From: Zygnema cylindricum
Taxonomy: Eukaryota; Streptophyta; Zygnematophyceae; Zygnematales; Zygnemataceae
DNA length: 44,295 nt
Direction: 5' to 3'
NCBI GenBank assembly: GCA_037447655.1
Contig: JBBHKE010002727.1
Location: 1 to 44,295, forward strand
Numbering within the stretch: position 1 is the first letter of the stretch; every line of letters begins with the position of its first letter. This document shows positions 1-11,700 of the stretch, piece after piece. Under the pieces are notes generated by a model, which was not told the DNA's origin, searched no databases, and was given only the letters and a program-made list of their open reading frames with translations. Position numbers and translations under genes: made by a program.

Positions 1-539
1 CTCACAGATCTGTGAGATATGTAGAAATGAAATTACATAAAATTGAGTGTACAGCTTTCATATCATTTGTTTCCTAAAAATCGAATTCACTAAGTCCTAC
101 TTCTATACACCGAAACTACACAAAGCTGTACGGAGGCATTCCAGCCGTACATCTAACATTCTATCACAACAAATAACTCACTATGAACAAAGTTCTATTC
201 TACCAAATATTTACACCGAAGTTCAAACAACGTAAAGTAATAATGATCTAGTCACGCCTCGTCACTATTTGTTGGCGGCGGCTGTCAACGGTCCGATTAG
301 AGGATTTGGCACCATAGAACTGACTTCACGAAGTCCCGTGGTCCTGCCGAATTTCCGTACGTCCACAGAGGACATACTCACGCATTTTCCCTAATGACGA
401 CGTGTGTCTTAAGTGTGAATGAACCTTGAACTCCCACCTTCACTGTCACACTAATTTTGGTAAGTACTGAACCGAACTCAACCAAAAATAGCTTAAGTCC
501 TGAGCAGCTCTCTCTCCCTCACAGCTGAGACAAAAACTA
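1..539. other. No gene recognised
   Basis: I see no conserved coding sequence here. The stretch lies beyond the RNase H-side end of the decayed minus-strand copia element that starts near 540. It may hold the rest of that element and its 3' LTR. I found no sequence here that matches the region beyond the primer site at 5.3 kb, so no LTR is called. Confidence 0.4.
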
Positions 540-1430
540 CAGTACCCGCCAAATATCGAAGTATACGCATGACGTCTTCCCAATGCGATGTCTTTAGAGC
601 TTGGCAATATCGACCAACAATTGAAACAGCCGCCGAAATATTGAGTTGTGTACCAGGAATCAGGTACATCAAACTCCTAATAGCTTTGCAATACGGTACG
701 TCAACTGTCGCGACTTCTTTAAACCTTCGATATTGACATTCGCGGCCGAATGCGTTGAAATCGGTTTGGCATTAAGCATAGAAAGCCGTGCTAAAATCTC
801 TCTACAGTAATGCCTCCGACTTAATTTCATGTCTCCATTCCCATAGCCAATCACCTCAATCCCTCGATTGTGTTTTATTTCGCCAAGGTCACGTTGAATA
901 TGAGTGACAAAGATTCGCCTCATTTGTGTATCTGTGCGACAGTATCCGACGTTATTAAGAAATTGTCGATGTATACTAAAATATTATTTCGTCAACTCTT
1001 TATACTTTAACATACACACCAAAATCCAAAATCGTACCCGTGAAACCAAAGTCCAAAAAAAATTGTGAAGGCATAAATACCAAGTTTGCGGCGCCTGCTT
1101 CAATCCATAAAGGGTTTGTGAAAGCTCCATCTTGTACTTTCCCTTGATGTCACAATTTCAAATACCTTCATATTAAACTTTATTACCACATCTCAATTGA
1201 AAAATGTTGTCTTGACGTTTATTTAATAAACGTTATTTTTCTTAAAAACGACGATCGCAATAATCATCAAGAACCAAATTTCAGAGCGGGAGCATAGGTC
1301 TCCGTGTAGTTTAACCCATTTTTTTATTGAAATGCTTCACACATTAGTCTAGCTTTATACTTTATTACTTCACCCGATGCACCAGTTTTGATTTTGAAGA
1401 CCCATTTCGTATCTATGGTTTTTTTTCTTT
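540..1430 (-). pseudogene. Copia reverse transcriptase / RNase H-connection fragments
   Basis: Minus-strand translations show several copia RT landmarks in different frames. One is a WVFKIK...YKAR segment followed by YTETYAPA near 1430-1280. Another is a YGLKQAP-type motif near 1130-1100. A third is the LSRRHYCREILARLSM stretch with the KPISTHSAANV motif inside 669-923. Last is an HWEDVMRILRYLAGT stretch near 600-540, which is the conserved segment ahead of RNase H. The catalytic DD box was not found intact. Frame changes between the motifs show this is a pseudogene. RT copies the element's RNA into DNA in a cytoplasmic particle. Confidence 0.78.
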
Positions 1431-2052
1431 TCCAGTTATGTCACTTTTTTAAATGGACGATTTTCCACAATTGATTTATACTCCTCTTATACCGGCTTCC
1501 ACGTCGTTTCCCACTGAATTTCTCGCCTATGTGTATGATTAAGATCGCTGGCCAAATTCTTGCACATTAAGTGTTGTACGAGGAATTTTGTCTCCTTCCC
1601 ATCGGACACAAACTAATCGGAATTGGAAATATCTCCACTAATTCTGTCATAAGAAAGCCAATTCCATTTCATTCCACTATTTTCTCAGGTACTCTTTCGA
1701 AAGACGGAAAGTTATTCCACATTTTTTCCTTTTTCGTCCACATTTGGTAAAATCGATTTTTAACTCGAATATCTTTTATGCTCCGTCGACATTTTGGAAT
1801 TTCAGCTCACATTGCTTCGGACATTGATGTCGATGTTCAATTTCTCCGAAATCAAATCAAACTTCATTTTTTCCTTCTTCACATTGACATTCGATTGCGG
1901 CTCCTCATCCTCATCCAAATCCTCAATGTTTGGGAAATTGGCGACATCCTTCTCTTCGGAGAAATCCACAATTTCTTCAATGCGGATTATTTCTCAATAA
2001 CCTGATAAAAATCTTCATGAAAATTGACCTAGCGGGATTTTTCCACAATACG

Positions 2053-2535
2053 TTAGACCGGATCAAATACACGATAGATTTCCTTTCGAGCTATAGCCCA
2101 AATTCGGGCAAACCCCTTGCCGCAAATTTCCCTCTCTTTTTCACTTGATCCATACACCATTAACTCCACCTCCCCAAATTCTGAGATGATGGAACTCCAA
2201 ATTTTGCCCATATAATAGTTTGAATGGCGTTTTATCATTGGAAAACTGAAGTAAGGCTTCAATTATAAAGACAGTTAGCCGTGAGAATGGCTCTCCATAC
2301 TCTGACCAGCCGAATGCACAATCGCCCTCACTATTTCTTGTAATGCTCTTTTCTTCTTTTCAGCTACTCCATTCGATTCCGGAGAATAAGGCGATGTGAA
2401 TTGACGGCTAATTCCTTTCTCCTCACAATACCCCTTAAATGCGATAAACTCTCTTTCACTGTCCGAACGGATTGTTTTCAATTTCCGTCCGCATTGTCTT
2501 TCCCCAAACGCAATAGAAGTCAATAAAAGTCTCAA
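2053..2535 (-). pseudogene. Copia integrase core and C-terminal fragments
   Basis: The 2275-2535 minus-strand segment reads IRSDSEREF, then CEEKGISRQFTSPYSPESNG, then VAEKKKRALQEIV. These are the second Asp, the PQQNG-like loop and the Glu of the copia DDE integrase core. The downstream segment at 2053-2262 resembles the region where copia integrases have a folding motif ending in YR..DP. The two pieces are in different frames, so the gene is broken. Integrase would join the cDNA to the chromosome. Confidence 0.8.
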
Positions 2536-2665
2536 GCACTTTAGATTTCCTCAATAATAATGAAATCCACAAAAATCTCAAATAATCATCGACGGTTACC
2601 TTAATGTATTGATTTACTCCAATGCTCTCAGCTGAATTTGTCCACGTAGATCAACATAGAAAGCT

Positions 2666-2989
2666 CTAAAGGGTGTTTTTATATTTCAAATCCTTTGTTG
2701 GATGTTGTTTTCGCATTTGGCGACCATGACTACATCCATCATAACCATTCACATTTTCACCGATAGCAAGATCCAATCCTGTCACACATGGCGTTTTTAT
2801 CATCCTCGTTAAATTACACTCTGATGCATGAAACATCCGATGGTTCCGTAATGTTAAACCTCCATTTAATTCCGAGATTTGATTTGGAATGCCCGTGGAG
2901 GGAGCATTCATCCTCAACCGCTTCCATAAAAGCCGTTTGTGCGTCAAATTGGTGTTTCGCACTCGCAGATTAGTTTGTCGTCCGCTCAA
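2666..2989 (-). pseudogene. Copia GAG-pre-integrase (zinc-binding) fragment
   Basis: The end of this minus-strand open segment reads CSHGRQMRKQHPTK. This resembles the C-x2-C...GKQ end of the HHCC zinc domain that precedes copia integrase. It lies just upstream, in element orientation, of the integrase core at 2535-2275, as expected. The rest of the segment is not clearly recognisable. The assignment depends mostly on position and the short motif. Confidence 0.5.
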
Positions 2990-3088
2990 TACATTTGAAT
3001 CAATGAATCACCGAAAGGAATACGCTCCCACCGGCGCTAGACTTGAGGAATGTTAAATAAATTAATTAGATCATCCGGTGTGTAAAGG

Positions 3089-3586
3089 TACATGGTGAAT
3101 TGCTATTAGCGTCAATGACGCTAATTCGGTGCCCTTTTTTTTTCCCGAAATACAATCAATAATTCTATTTTTTCCTTGACGCCTTTTAGGGTTCTTTTTT
3201 TAATTAGCGTTAATAACGGAAATACATTGCAATGTTTATAGTGTGGTTTGTTTGTCTGTATCAAAATGTACTTTTTGAAATAAAAATGTACAAAAAGTCA
3301 TTTAATGTAATTGCGCACGCATGTGAATGTGCATTGGGAAAGAGAGACGCAAACTAGAATATTCAGATTTTGGCGTTTGAATTGTCAGATTTTGTACGGG
3401 TACATATGTTGATGTACACATCGATACGGCGGGTATTTATTATTTGAAAAAACCCAAATTAGAGTTAGTGATTAATTAGTATATATATATAATATATATA
3501 TTTTTTAAATCCCAATTAGCGTTAATAAAAATAATTTTATTTTTACCGCTATTTATTCCTTGACGCTAATAGCCATTCACGGTGTA
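3089..3586. mobile_element. MITE-like TIR element (TACACCG family), nested in copia
   Basis: The ends are a 27-bp imperfect inverted repeat. The left end begins TACATGGTGAATTGCTATTA, and the right end, read inverted, begins TACACCGTGAATGGCTATTA; both continue into GCGTCAA. The interior is AT-rich and noncoding, with a TA palindrome near 3480-3505. Interior segments match the element at 29570-30559 in the opposite orientation. A TA target duplication is possible but cannot be separated from the TIR. No transposase is encoded. Confidence 0.7.
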
Positions 3587-3932
3587 GTTTACTAAACTCG
3601 CCTCAAAAATAAATTATTTTCCTTGACTGTCCTAAGTTGGTGAGTCTAGTCGAAACCTAAAAAACCAGCGGTGTAGTTTGTCCACTTGCAATCTTTATTG
3701 ATTTTGGTACAGTTGGTGGAGGCATATAGTCGAGAAGTGAGGCATCCGTGCATATGTGGTGAGGCACCTCGGTGTGAATAATTCAATCTATTTCACGTGC
3801 GCCACTTGATTCACCTTGTGAATCGATAGTGAGTTGCTGAAAAGTGAACGTTTGACCTCCTTCGCCTCTTTCAATATTACGAAGTCTTAGAAATTTCCAT
3901 GGCCACCTTTATAGCCATAGCGGGAATGACCA
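3587..3932. other. Non-coding stretch inside the decayed copia element
   Basis: This lies between the nested TIR element and the gag C-terminus of the minus-strand copia element. It should correspond to the protease region, but I see no DSG-type motif in any frame. Confidence 0.4.
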
Positions 3933-5180
3933 CTACCCCGTCACGCCTGCAGCCGCGACCGCCAAAACTATGATCACCTCTTCCTCCTCCATCATCAAAT
4001 CCAGAATAGCATTGCTAACTTGTATGCCCCAATTTTCCAACATTAGCATTATTTGTCCCTCAGAACAAAAGGCCGAAATATGGCCACGCCAGTTGCAATG
4101 GAAACACAAAACGTTGCTGAATTCATTTTGGGCAGACTGCATTTTCGAATTTCTACGCTTCTCGTGCCATTTTGTGCGGCCTCTTGGACCTTTTTTTCCA
4201 CCCCCTCTTCCGCATAAATAATGCAAATCCACGAGTTCAGGAGTGGCCACATTCAAGGTTCTTGAGCCCGATAAGCCTTTGAAGAGCTCACGTAGTGCTC
4301 TCCGCAATCTTCAAATAATTCACGATAAACTCGTAAGTATTATTTTCCTTTACGAGTAAAATCTCCTTGAGATGGATCCACTTATCTCGCAATGCATTGA
4401 GGAATATGGTATATTTCTCCTCTTCCGTGATCCCTCTCCCGTTGGTAAAAAGTTGCTCAACGTTGATATTGAATAGTTTCACGACAACATCAATAGATTC
4501 ATTAGATTTCATTTGAATTGCATGAAATCGGAGAACATATGTTTCCCATGTTGAAGATTCCCCTCTTGAATTAGGACTCCAACGCCTTCTAACATCCGTG
4601 TGAGGTGTTGTACGTAAGGAAATAGTTATCACAAACACTAAACACGTTTTCAACAATCCAATAATGGCCGCGATATTCTTTCGCTTCCATAAACGTCGAG
4701 CCTTGGCATCTAAAATCGCCATTTTCTCCTCTCCAGTCACTACTTTCAAAGTCCCCTCAAACTTAATTGAGTTCGAATGTACTTCAATCTGTTGAAGACA
4801 ACGCTCTTACCGGATATTTGAAACATCCCTGATCCTCCTCGACTATCTCCCTCAAAATCAGAATCATCATCAAGCTTTTGTTTCCCCTTCTTATCTTTCT
4901 CTTTCTTCGCCCCCTCATTGTCATAATCGGAATTTCCTCCATCGGGATAGGGATCCGGTTCACAATGAGCTAGTTCACCAATCCTCTTATCAACAACTGA
5001 AAACTTCTCATCAAGCTGGCGCATGAACTTCTCCAAAAACTCTGGCAATTTATTGTTCGATATCGAGCCACCGACACCTCTATTTTCATCGAAAGGGTTG
5101 ATGGCGAAAGAAGACTCAAATGCGGCTCCAGAAAAAGTGAACACCTTTTCTTCTTTACGAGGATCCTCGAGAGGAGGCAA
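3933..5180 (-). pseudogene. Copia gag with CCHC zinc knuckle
   Basis: Three overlapping minus-strand open segments (5180-4746, 4749-4288, 4307-3933) together resemble copia gag. The first is acidic and charged. The second carries the gag-like WETYVLRFHAIQMK stretch, with the spaced leucines and the EEEKY...LNALRDKW segment of UBN2-type gag. The third has CFHCNWRGHISAFC, a CX2CX4HX4C nucleic-acid-binding knuckle. The frame changes between segments break the gene. Gag would form the particle that packages the element RNA. The first Met lies about 105 bases inside the primer binding site, a normal leader length. Confidence 0.75.
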
Positions 5181-5284
5181 ATTATCTCAAAAATTCTTGA
5201 TGGGGGCAGCTGAAGAGGAGGTCTTGTTCTTTCCCCTGATGGTCACAACACTAGCCACAACGACATTTCAATGGAGCACTACCC

Positions 5285-5296
5285 GCTCAGATACCA
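5285..5296 (-). other. Primer binding site of the minus-strand copia element
   Basis: The plus strand reads GCTCAGATACCA, so the minus strand reads TGGTATCTGAGC. This is one mismatch from the usual copia tRNA-iMet primer site TGGTATCAGAGC. It lies about 105 bases outside the first gag Met, so the 5' LTR should begin within a few tens of bases to the right. The LTR limits could not be set. Confidence 0.75.
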
Positions 5297-5399
5297 AAAA
5301 AAAGGATCGCTTCTCTACTCAATGTTCTCTATCAAGAAATAATAGAAGGGGAAGCCTTAACATTAATGAACATTACATCACATTGAATCAACATTGAGA

Positions 5400-5945
5400 G
5401 AAATTTCTGAAAAAATCTCACATTAAAAATCACTCAATCAAATTACAATCGTTCTTCTCTCTTTTTTCCTTATCTATTTTCGCCACATTCTTGATTCATG
5501 AATCTTCCCATCTCCTCTTGAAGGGGGGTAAGGGGGAGGCGGAGGGCAGAGGAGGGTAGGGGAAAGGCGTGGACGTGAAGGGAATTGGTCATTCACTTCC
5601 CCCCACCACCACCCGAAAAAAACTTTTCCTTCAAAATTATTTTACTCCACCCCTCTAAATTCCTCGGCACCCCTCTCCTCACCCCCTCTCTAAACTCTTA
5701 AAAAAAAGACGAAATTTTTATTGTAGACATATCTCACTATTTTCCTTACGCTGTCCTTCGCTCCTCTTTCCCCCCTCCCCTCTCTCACCACCCCTCTCCC
5801 ACCACTTCCCCCTTCAGCCTCACCACGGCCCAAGCATCGCTTTAAAGCCCATCGCAACAAAGAGTGCTTCCAATTATGAGTCGAATTTCAGTGCGAAATT
5901 CAGTGCGAAGTAAGTACAAAGAGAGAAATAGAGAGTGCACGCAGC
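5400..5945. other. Low-complexity C/T- and G/A-rich sequence
   Basis: Alternating poly-C/T and poly-G/A runs, for example near 5520-5570 and 5760-5815. I see no coding signal. Part of it may be the 5' LTR or flank of the copia element to the left. Confidence 0.5.
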
Positions 5946-6012
5946 GATAATCACTCACATGGAATACACGCGACCGGAATCATCGCATGTAAAAGGTACA
6001 TCGGACCAGTAT

Positions 6013-6336
6013 TCATCCTCCGCGTAACATTGGATCGCGGGGAAATTCTCCTTTGTACTTTACTGCCGCCTTCACTGCTTCCAAAGCCGACTCTGCAGCA
6101 GCAGTACGGAGCAGTAGAACGGAAAGTACGGACATACGTGTCAGAAAATCGAATTGGAGGTACCTTTCGTACGTGTGAAAAACCGGGACTGCACAATTAA
6201 AACAAGGGGAAATGAGGGTCGAAGGAGAGGAAAACGTACGGTCTTGCGTCGCCATGGGTCCAGTGTAGTATCCCATTCCAAGTGCCACGTGGCATGCAAA
6301 GAATAGCAATGTGAAGAAAACAGTGACGGCAGCCAT
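6013..6336 (-). CDS. Hypothetical small secreted protein (doubtful)
   Basis: This is a 107-residue minus-strand frame. It starts in a good initiation context (GCC before ATGG) with a hydrophobic N-terminus, MAAVTVFFTLLFFACHVALG, typical of a signal peptide. The remainder has no family I recognise. A GTACGT donor just after MATQD and a TTGTGCAG acceptor before the PVFHTY segment would remove a short intron while staying open, so spliced and unspliced forms are both possible. It sits outside the flanking transposons. It could equally be a chance ORF; only the start and leader support it. Confidence 0.3.
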   Translation of the reverse strand: MAAVTVFFTLLFFACHVALGMGYYTGPMATQDRTFSSPSTLISPCFNCAVPVFHTYERYLQFDFLTRMSVLSVLLLRTAAAESALEAVKAAVKYKGEFPRDPMLRGG

Positions 6337-6626
6337 GGCTACAAACTCGCCACGTCACTCTAACCCAAAAAATAGGCAACAAACGCCGCGTGGCAATTTT
6401 AATAAAATAAAGTGTTCAATTCAGGTTGAGGAGAGTTTTGAGCTATGAGAGTGGAGAAGCGTCTCTTTCTTTTCCATCCAGCGGGCAATGCATCAAACTC
6501 TTCCGACGTGTCTAATGAAAAGAAACTCATCCGACGTGTATAAGAAACTCTTCCTACGTGTACACCGCAAAGAAACGTTTGACCTCACTCACAGCTTATT
6601 GTACGATTCGCTACAATACAGTACAG

Positions 6627-6845
6627 TACACCGTAAATCGTTATTCGCGTAAAGGTTTCTTTAGCGTGTAGGAACAATTACCGTTATTTACGCTAATTGA
6701 GAATTTGGAAATTTTCAACGAAATCGTTTATTCTAATTAGTAATTAGGGTTTTTTAAATAGTGTGGATAATTCTATTTGATAATTTGCAAAAAAAAAAAG
6801 ATACCTTAAATAGCGTCCATTACGCGAATAACGATTCACGGTGTA
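6627..6845. mobile_element. 219-bp MITE (TACACCG family)
   Basis: The ends match inverted over at least 26 bp: left TACACCGTAAATCGTTATTC, right inverted TACACCGTGAATCGTTATTC, both continuing GCGTAA. The outer bases also match (ACAGTACAG on both sides), so the repeat may be about 35 bp long. The interior is AT-rich, with no coding capacity. It shares end sequence with the elements at 3089 and 29570. The hAT MITE at 6858 inserted right beside its right end. Confidence 0.75.
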
Positions 6846-6857
6846 CTGTACTGTAGT

Positions 6858-7585
6858 CAGAGGTCGCAAACGGTCAACCGAAACCGTGACCGACCGTTAA
6901 CCGACCGCCCGCGCCGGATCCGGAACGGATTCGGTTGCCAAATTTTGGGGGTCGGGCGGTTACGGTCGGTTGACCACCAGGAAAAAAAAAAACGGTTAGT
7001 TACGGTCGGTCAAACAAAAAACCAAAAAAATGAAAATTTTGTACTTTTTTTTTCCAACATTATTGTTCTTTGTACTTTTGGTATCGTGGAAGTACGTGGC
7101 ATCATGATTAGCGTCGCAAATCTGACACGGTACTGAAGTAAGCTATTTATTTCGAAAATCTTAGAGAACGCGATAAAACGTCTCAAATCTGACACGGTCG
7201 TACAATATTCATTTCGCAAATCTTAGGCAACGCGACAAAGCGTCGCAAATCTGACACAGTAGTACACTATTCATTTCGCAAATCTTAGGGAACGTGACAA
7301 AGCGTCACAAATCTGACACGGTAGTAACACTATTCATTTCGTAAATCTTAGGGAACGCGACAAATCGTAATTATTGGCTTATTCCGTCGTACATTGATTA
7401 ATTTTGTACTTTTCAGGTTACGGGCGGGCACGGTCGGCTGATTTTTTTTTTCGTAAACGACGGTCGGTTAACGGTTAACAATTTTGGAGCGTGACAAAAC
7501 TCGGTCGGGCGTCGGTTACTCAGATTTTGAAAAAAAAAAAACGGTCGGTTTCGGGTATGATTTTTTTTTACTTTTGCGACCTCTG
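6858..7585. mobile_element. 728-bp non-autonomous hAT element with perfect 8-bp TSD
   Basis: The 13-bp terminal repeats are CAGAGGTCGCAAA at the left and its inverse at the right. They are flanked by identical 8-bp direct repeats ACTGTAGT at 6850-6857 and 7586-7593. CAGRGGTCG-type ends with an 8-bp duplication define the hAT superfamily. The subterminal DNA is full of ACGGTCGGTTA-like repeats, as expected for transposase binding sites. The centre holds four tandem 62-68 bp units. No transposase is encoded, so it would need an autonomous partner. Confidence 0.92.
7111..7368. repeat. Four tandem 62-68 bp repeats inside the hAT MITE
   Basis: Units start at about 7111, 7179, 7240 and 7302. Each has GCGTCGCAAATCTGACACGG at its head, then CATTTCGCAAATCTTAGGGA in its second half, with small changes. 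The array makes up about a third of the element. Confidence 0.88.
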
Positions 7586-7736
7586 ACTGTAGTGGTGTCG
7601 ATCTTCCCTCCGTATGGCAGTTCAGTACATATCGGCTGAATATCGGAATTCGCATCGCACATCCGTATGCTTTCGGCCGCCGTCGCATTTTCGTCGCCTG
7701 CAGTTGCATGCGCACATTACGGCAGTGCGCGCATAA

Positions 7737-8516
7737 GGGTGCGTCTCCATGTGTCTAAGTAAGGGTTTTTTTCTGTCGTTTTCCTTTAAAACTTAGCACC
7801 GTACTGCCTAAGTTCCGACCGTACGAAGAAATAGCAAATTTGTAGAGTACAATTTGCGTCATCCTCGATCTTAGGATGTACTAAAATCTGTCGTCTTGTG
7901 TTTTTCAACCCACTTCGACGACAAAAAACGTCATCTTCAACCTTATGTTTCAAACACGTGCGCGATGTGTTTTAAAATTAGGGATTTTCTTTAAACAAAT
8001 AGGAACATATATTCGCACGTGCCGTAATTTTCGAAAAAAATCAAACGACTTCAAGCGACGTGGAAATGTACACGATTCGTTATGTTTTGTCCGTTTTTGT
8101 TTAATACGACAAATATAAGTACACATTTGGTTTTGTTTTGTCCGTTTCCATCCGGTACGGGTTTTTTTTTTTGCAGGGGTCTCAAGGTTCCGATGCCATT
8201 TCACGTCTACCTAACAATAGACGCAGAGGCAGAGCGTATCTCCTTCAACCCGTGAAACGGCACAGGCTAGAGGGCAGTAGGTGAACAATGTCATGAAAAG
8301 TCACGCGACGTCATAAGCAGTTACGAAAAATAACGTGTGTCATCTCAGATTGTAGACGTTGACAGCCGTCACGGGCATTGTCAGCGTATACAATCGTCAC
8401 ACCCTTAAGTAACAATTTCGGTGTTACACATAGGGACATTTGGAATCCGGGTCTTCCAGATCTACGCTAAAAAACAAAGTAATTTCTCTAAGTTACAAGT
8501 ACATGGAGACGCACCC
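7737..8516. mobile_element. 780-bp PIF/Harbinger-like MITE
   Basis: The terminal repeats are GGGTGCGTCTCCATGT at the left and its inverse at the right. The element is flanked by the 3-bp duplication TAA (7734-7736 and 8517-8519). GGGTG-type ends with a TWA target duplication fit PIF/Harbinger. The interior has no transposase, and the ORFs in it are unconvincing. It belongs to the same broad TIR group as the elements at 12580, 15471 and 37212. Confidence 0.82.
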
Positions 8517-8704
8517 TAAGAGGCGAAAAGGATGGGCAGGCGGAGCGCATCTCGCACCGGAAGAACACGGACGGTACGGTAGGGGAAGTACAGTTGTCGA
8601 GCGGCTAAAGTACAAAACGAATGCCATAACCAACCCAGAAATTATAACATTGTTCTTGTTCTTTCGTCACCATCCGTACATTGTGTTGCAAACAACATGT
8701 CTAT

Positions 8705-11700
8705 TAGTGCTGTGCATCGGTAAAAAAGTTATCGCGATAACACCGATGCGATAGTTATCGGTTATCGAGCAGTCAGAGGTCCCAGTATATCAGTCCGAGA
8801 CCAACAAATTTCATATCGGCCATTACTTTATAAATATATAGTATACATACTATAGTGTTATTAGTATATTATATACTCTATTATACTATTTACATTATAT
8901 AGCGTGGGACGCCACGTATACCAATCTGTTCCGTAAGTATTCAATTGAAAATTATTATGGACAGCGCAACACATAAAACGTAGACAAAATTAAAACAATA
9001 CTCTATAGTTCTAAAACTATAATTACCGAAACGAAAAAAACAAGATACATTATAAAATTTGTGAATCAAAAATTTTCAAAAAAAAGACGAACAGGTGTAC
9101 AGGCGGACACATCTGTCAGACTGCTGCAATTTACAACCACCATATTTTTGAACCTATTATAACCAAGCAGCACATATTTGAGGAAAAAAAAGATTTTTTA
9201 TAAAATAGTAAAAAAATAAAATTTTACATTTATTCATCCAAATGGATTATCAAGAAATTCTAGGAGGAGAGGAGGATGGGATACAGATTTTTGATGAGGA
9301 GGTAGAAGAGATTCAAAATTTCAAAGAATTACAAAACTTACAAAAAATTAAGGAGGAATGAAAACATGCTAAAAAAGCCATTCCGAAGGAGCAGTATCAA
9401 AAGTATGGAAGCATTTTAAGGTATTGCACGATGGCAGGCATTCAAAAAAGGCATTTTGTAATCAATGCGACATGCCTGTGGCTAAAGGGAAGTCATTGAG
9501 CCCTTAAAATTTAGTGTCTCACCTAAAACATAATCACAAATATATATTTGCAGCCGAGAAATTAAGGAGATTGGAGAGAAACCAAGAGCACTCGAGGACT
9601 TCATCAATAAGTGAGTTGCCATCTCTTTTAAAGACAGGCTTATTCGCTGGATAGTTTTCGATTCGCAAACCCTAAATGTGGTAGAGAACGTGGAGTTTTG
9701 CGAGATGATCAAAGGGTTAGCACCGAAGACATCGATCCCAGATCGGCAGGGAATAACCTCCAAAATGGAGGAGATAAGCATAAAGGTTCGTTTAAGTTTA
9801 GCAAAATTACTTGAAGGAGAGACCCTTAGTGTAACTCTAGAAACATAGACTTCAGTGTCTAATGAGTCTTACTGCTCATTAACTGCCCATTTCATCAATT
9901 CAGAATGAGATCTCTTTAGTGTATACTTAGGGTGTTCCCCTTTACTGGGGAGTCACACACCAGAAGCCATTACAGAGAAGTATAACGACCTGGCAAAGTA
10001 CAACATTGCTAGCAAGGTACAACATTTTTGAAAGTGTAGTGGCGGTTTGTGTGACTAACACTGCGTCTGCCATGAAAAAAGCGGGTAAAGCTATGTCGTG
10101 TGACAGGCACGTGTGTGTTGACCACCTCCTAGAGTTGGCCACCGGGAAAATTCTTTGTTGGTCCAGGTGTGTCAGCACATATGAGAAATGCAATGCATCT
10201 AGTTGGGTTTTTTAAGAGCTCCCTGAGAGCAAATGACATACTCAAAAATTTTACCACTCAATTAGGAATTAAGTGGAAGACATTGGTACCTGATGTAGCT
10301 ACAAGGTGGTGGTTTACATATTCTATTCTTGCTTCAATTTTATATTTGAAGAAACCATTATGTGCTTTGATGAATACAACAGTTCTGATAAATGAAAAAC
10401 TAAGTGAAGAGTCATGGATTGTTATTGAAAGAGGAGTTACTCTTTTGAAGCCTTTTATGGTGGCTCAAAGAGTTTTGGAAGGAGAAAGTTATGTCACATT
10501 CAGTTGGGTTCCTATTATTATTAACTAACTTTTTAAGGGTTTGAAGAGCGTAGTTGATGACACCTCAATTGAAAATGATAGGCATTAGGTAATTCACTTA
10601 ATTGCATTCGCAATGATTTCCGATTTTGAAACCCGATTTGGCACTCTTGAGCTTGCGACTCTCATGAAAATGTTTATTGCTTCAACGTTGGATCTTAGGA
10701 CGAAACAACTTATTTTTTTGTCTTCTTTAGAACAAAACAAAGTTTGGCAAGAAATACTTTATGTTTTGTTGGAGAAGTTTGACACGGAGGTGTTCAGTTC
10801 TCAACCTTCGGATGTTGGTGCCGATGGTGGAGGTTTGGAAAGTGAAAATACGTCTTTCGTGAGAGGGGTGGATACAGAAACTGAAGATGATGACGATATT
10901 TTTATGACCCTACAAACAGATCTACCGATGTCTTCGAGGTCCAGAGTAGAAGGTCCCAAGAAATATTCTGATCATGACCTCACTCAAGATGAGTTCAAGG
11001 ACCATTTGCTCCATGAAATTCAGCTTTCCAAATGACGTTATATTTTAGAGCATTCCGAGAGCGAGTCCGGGAACCATTTGAAATGGTGGGCCGGAAAATG
11101 TCACATTTTTCGCGCATTGAGCTCATTAGCTCGAATAGTTTTAGCAATACCCGTTACTTCGGCTCCTTTGGAGCGGGTATTTTCAGCGGCCGGTCAAATT
11201 GCCACAGCAAAAAAGAACCGGCTTAGTCCGGAATCCGTTGAAAATCTTGTTTTTTAAAGGATCGTGGAAAGCAACGGAGTCCCTCATAAATGTTCGTGAT
11301 AAAAAATGGAAGGCAATTGAAGGAGAAAGAAGTAACGATGATAATGTGGGAAATACGGTATTTCGGAATGGAAAACAGCCAAGGGAATCGGGAAAAGTAC
11401 TTATGTTCACATTTTTAGTATGTATGGTTAAAATATTGCATTTTTTTAGAGATTGGGATTTCAAAAGGTAGGAATTTCAGAATTTTCAGATTTTGAATAT
11501 AGTGGATTTGGAAATTTAAAACATAGATAATTTTAAAATTGGATTCTGATAATTTTGACATGGCAGATTTTAAGAGATTCAGATTTTTAAAGGTAGGAAT
11601 TGCAGAATTTTGAGATTTTGAATATGATGGATTTGGAAATTTAAAACATTGATAACTTTAAAATTGGATTTGGCAAGATGTGAAGTATTGAGAATTTGGG

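Larger units (their letters stand above)
540..5297 (-). mobile_element. Decayed Ty1/copia LTR retrotransposon, minus strand
   Basis: Read on the minus strand, the pieces appear in copia order: primer binding site (5285-5296), gag with zinc knuckle (about 5180-3933), a GAG-pre-integrase piece (about 2989-2666), integrase core (2535-2275), integrase C-terminal piece (2262-2053), reverse transcriptase pieces (about 1430-1090) and the RT/RNase H connection (923-540). Integrase before RT is the Ty1/copia order. The frame is broken many times, a TIR element sits inside at 3089-3586, and no LTR pair could be recognised. It is an old, immobile copy. The order of domains is clear; the outer limits are approximate. 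Confidence 0.82.

Noticed and set aside
7111-7368. CRISPR-like array
   Set aside because: The whole 62-68 bp unit repeats without unique spacers, inside a hAT element of a eukaryote.
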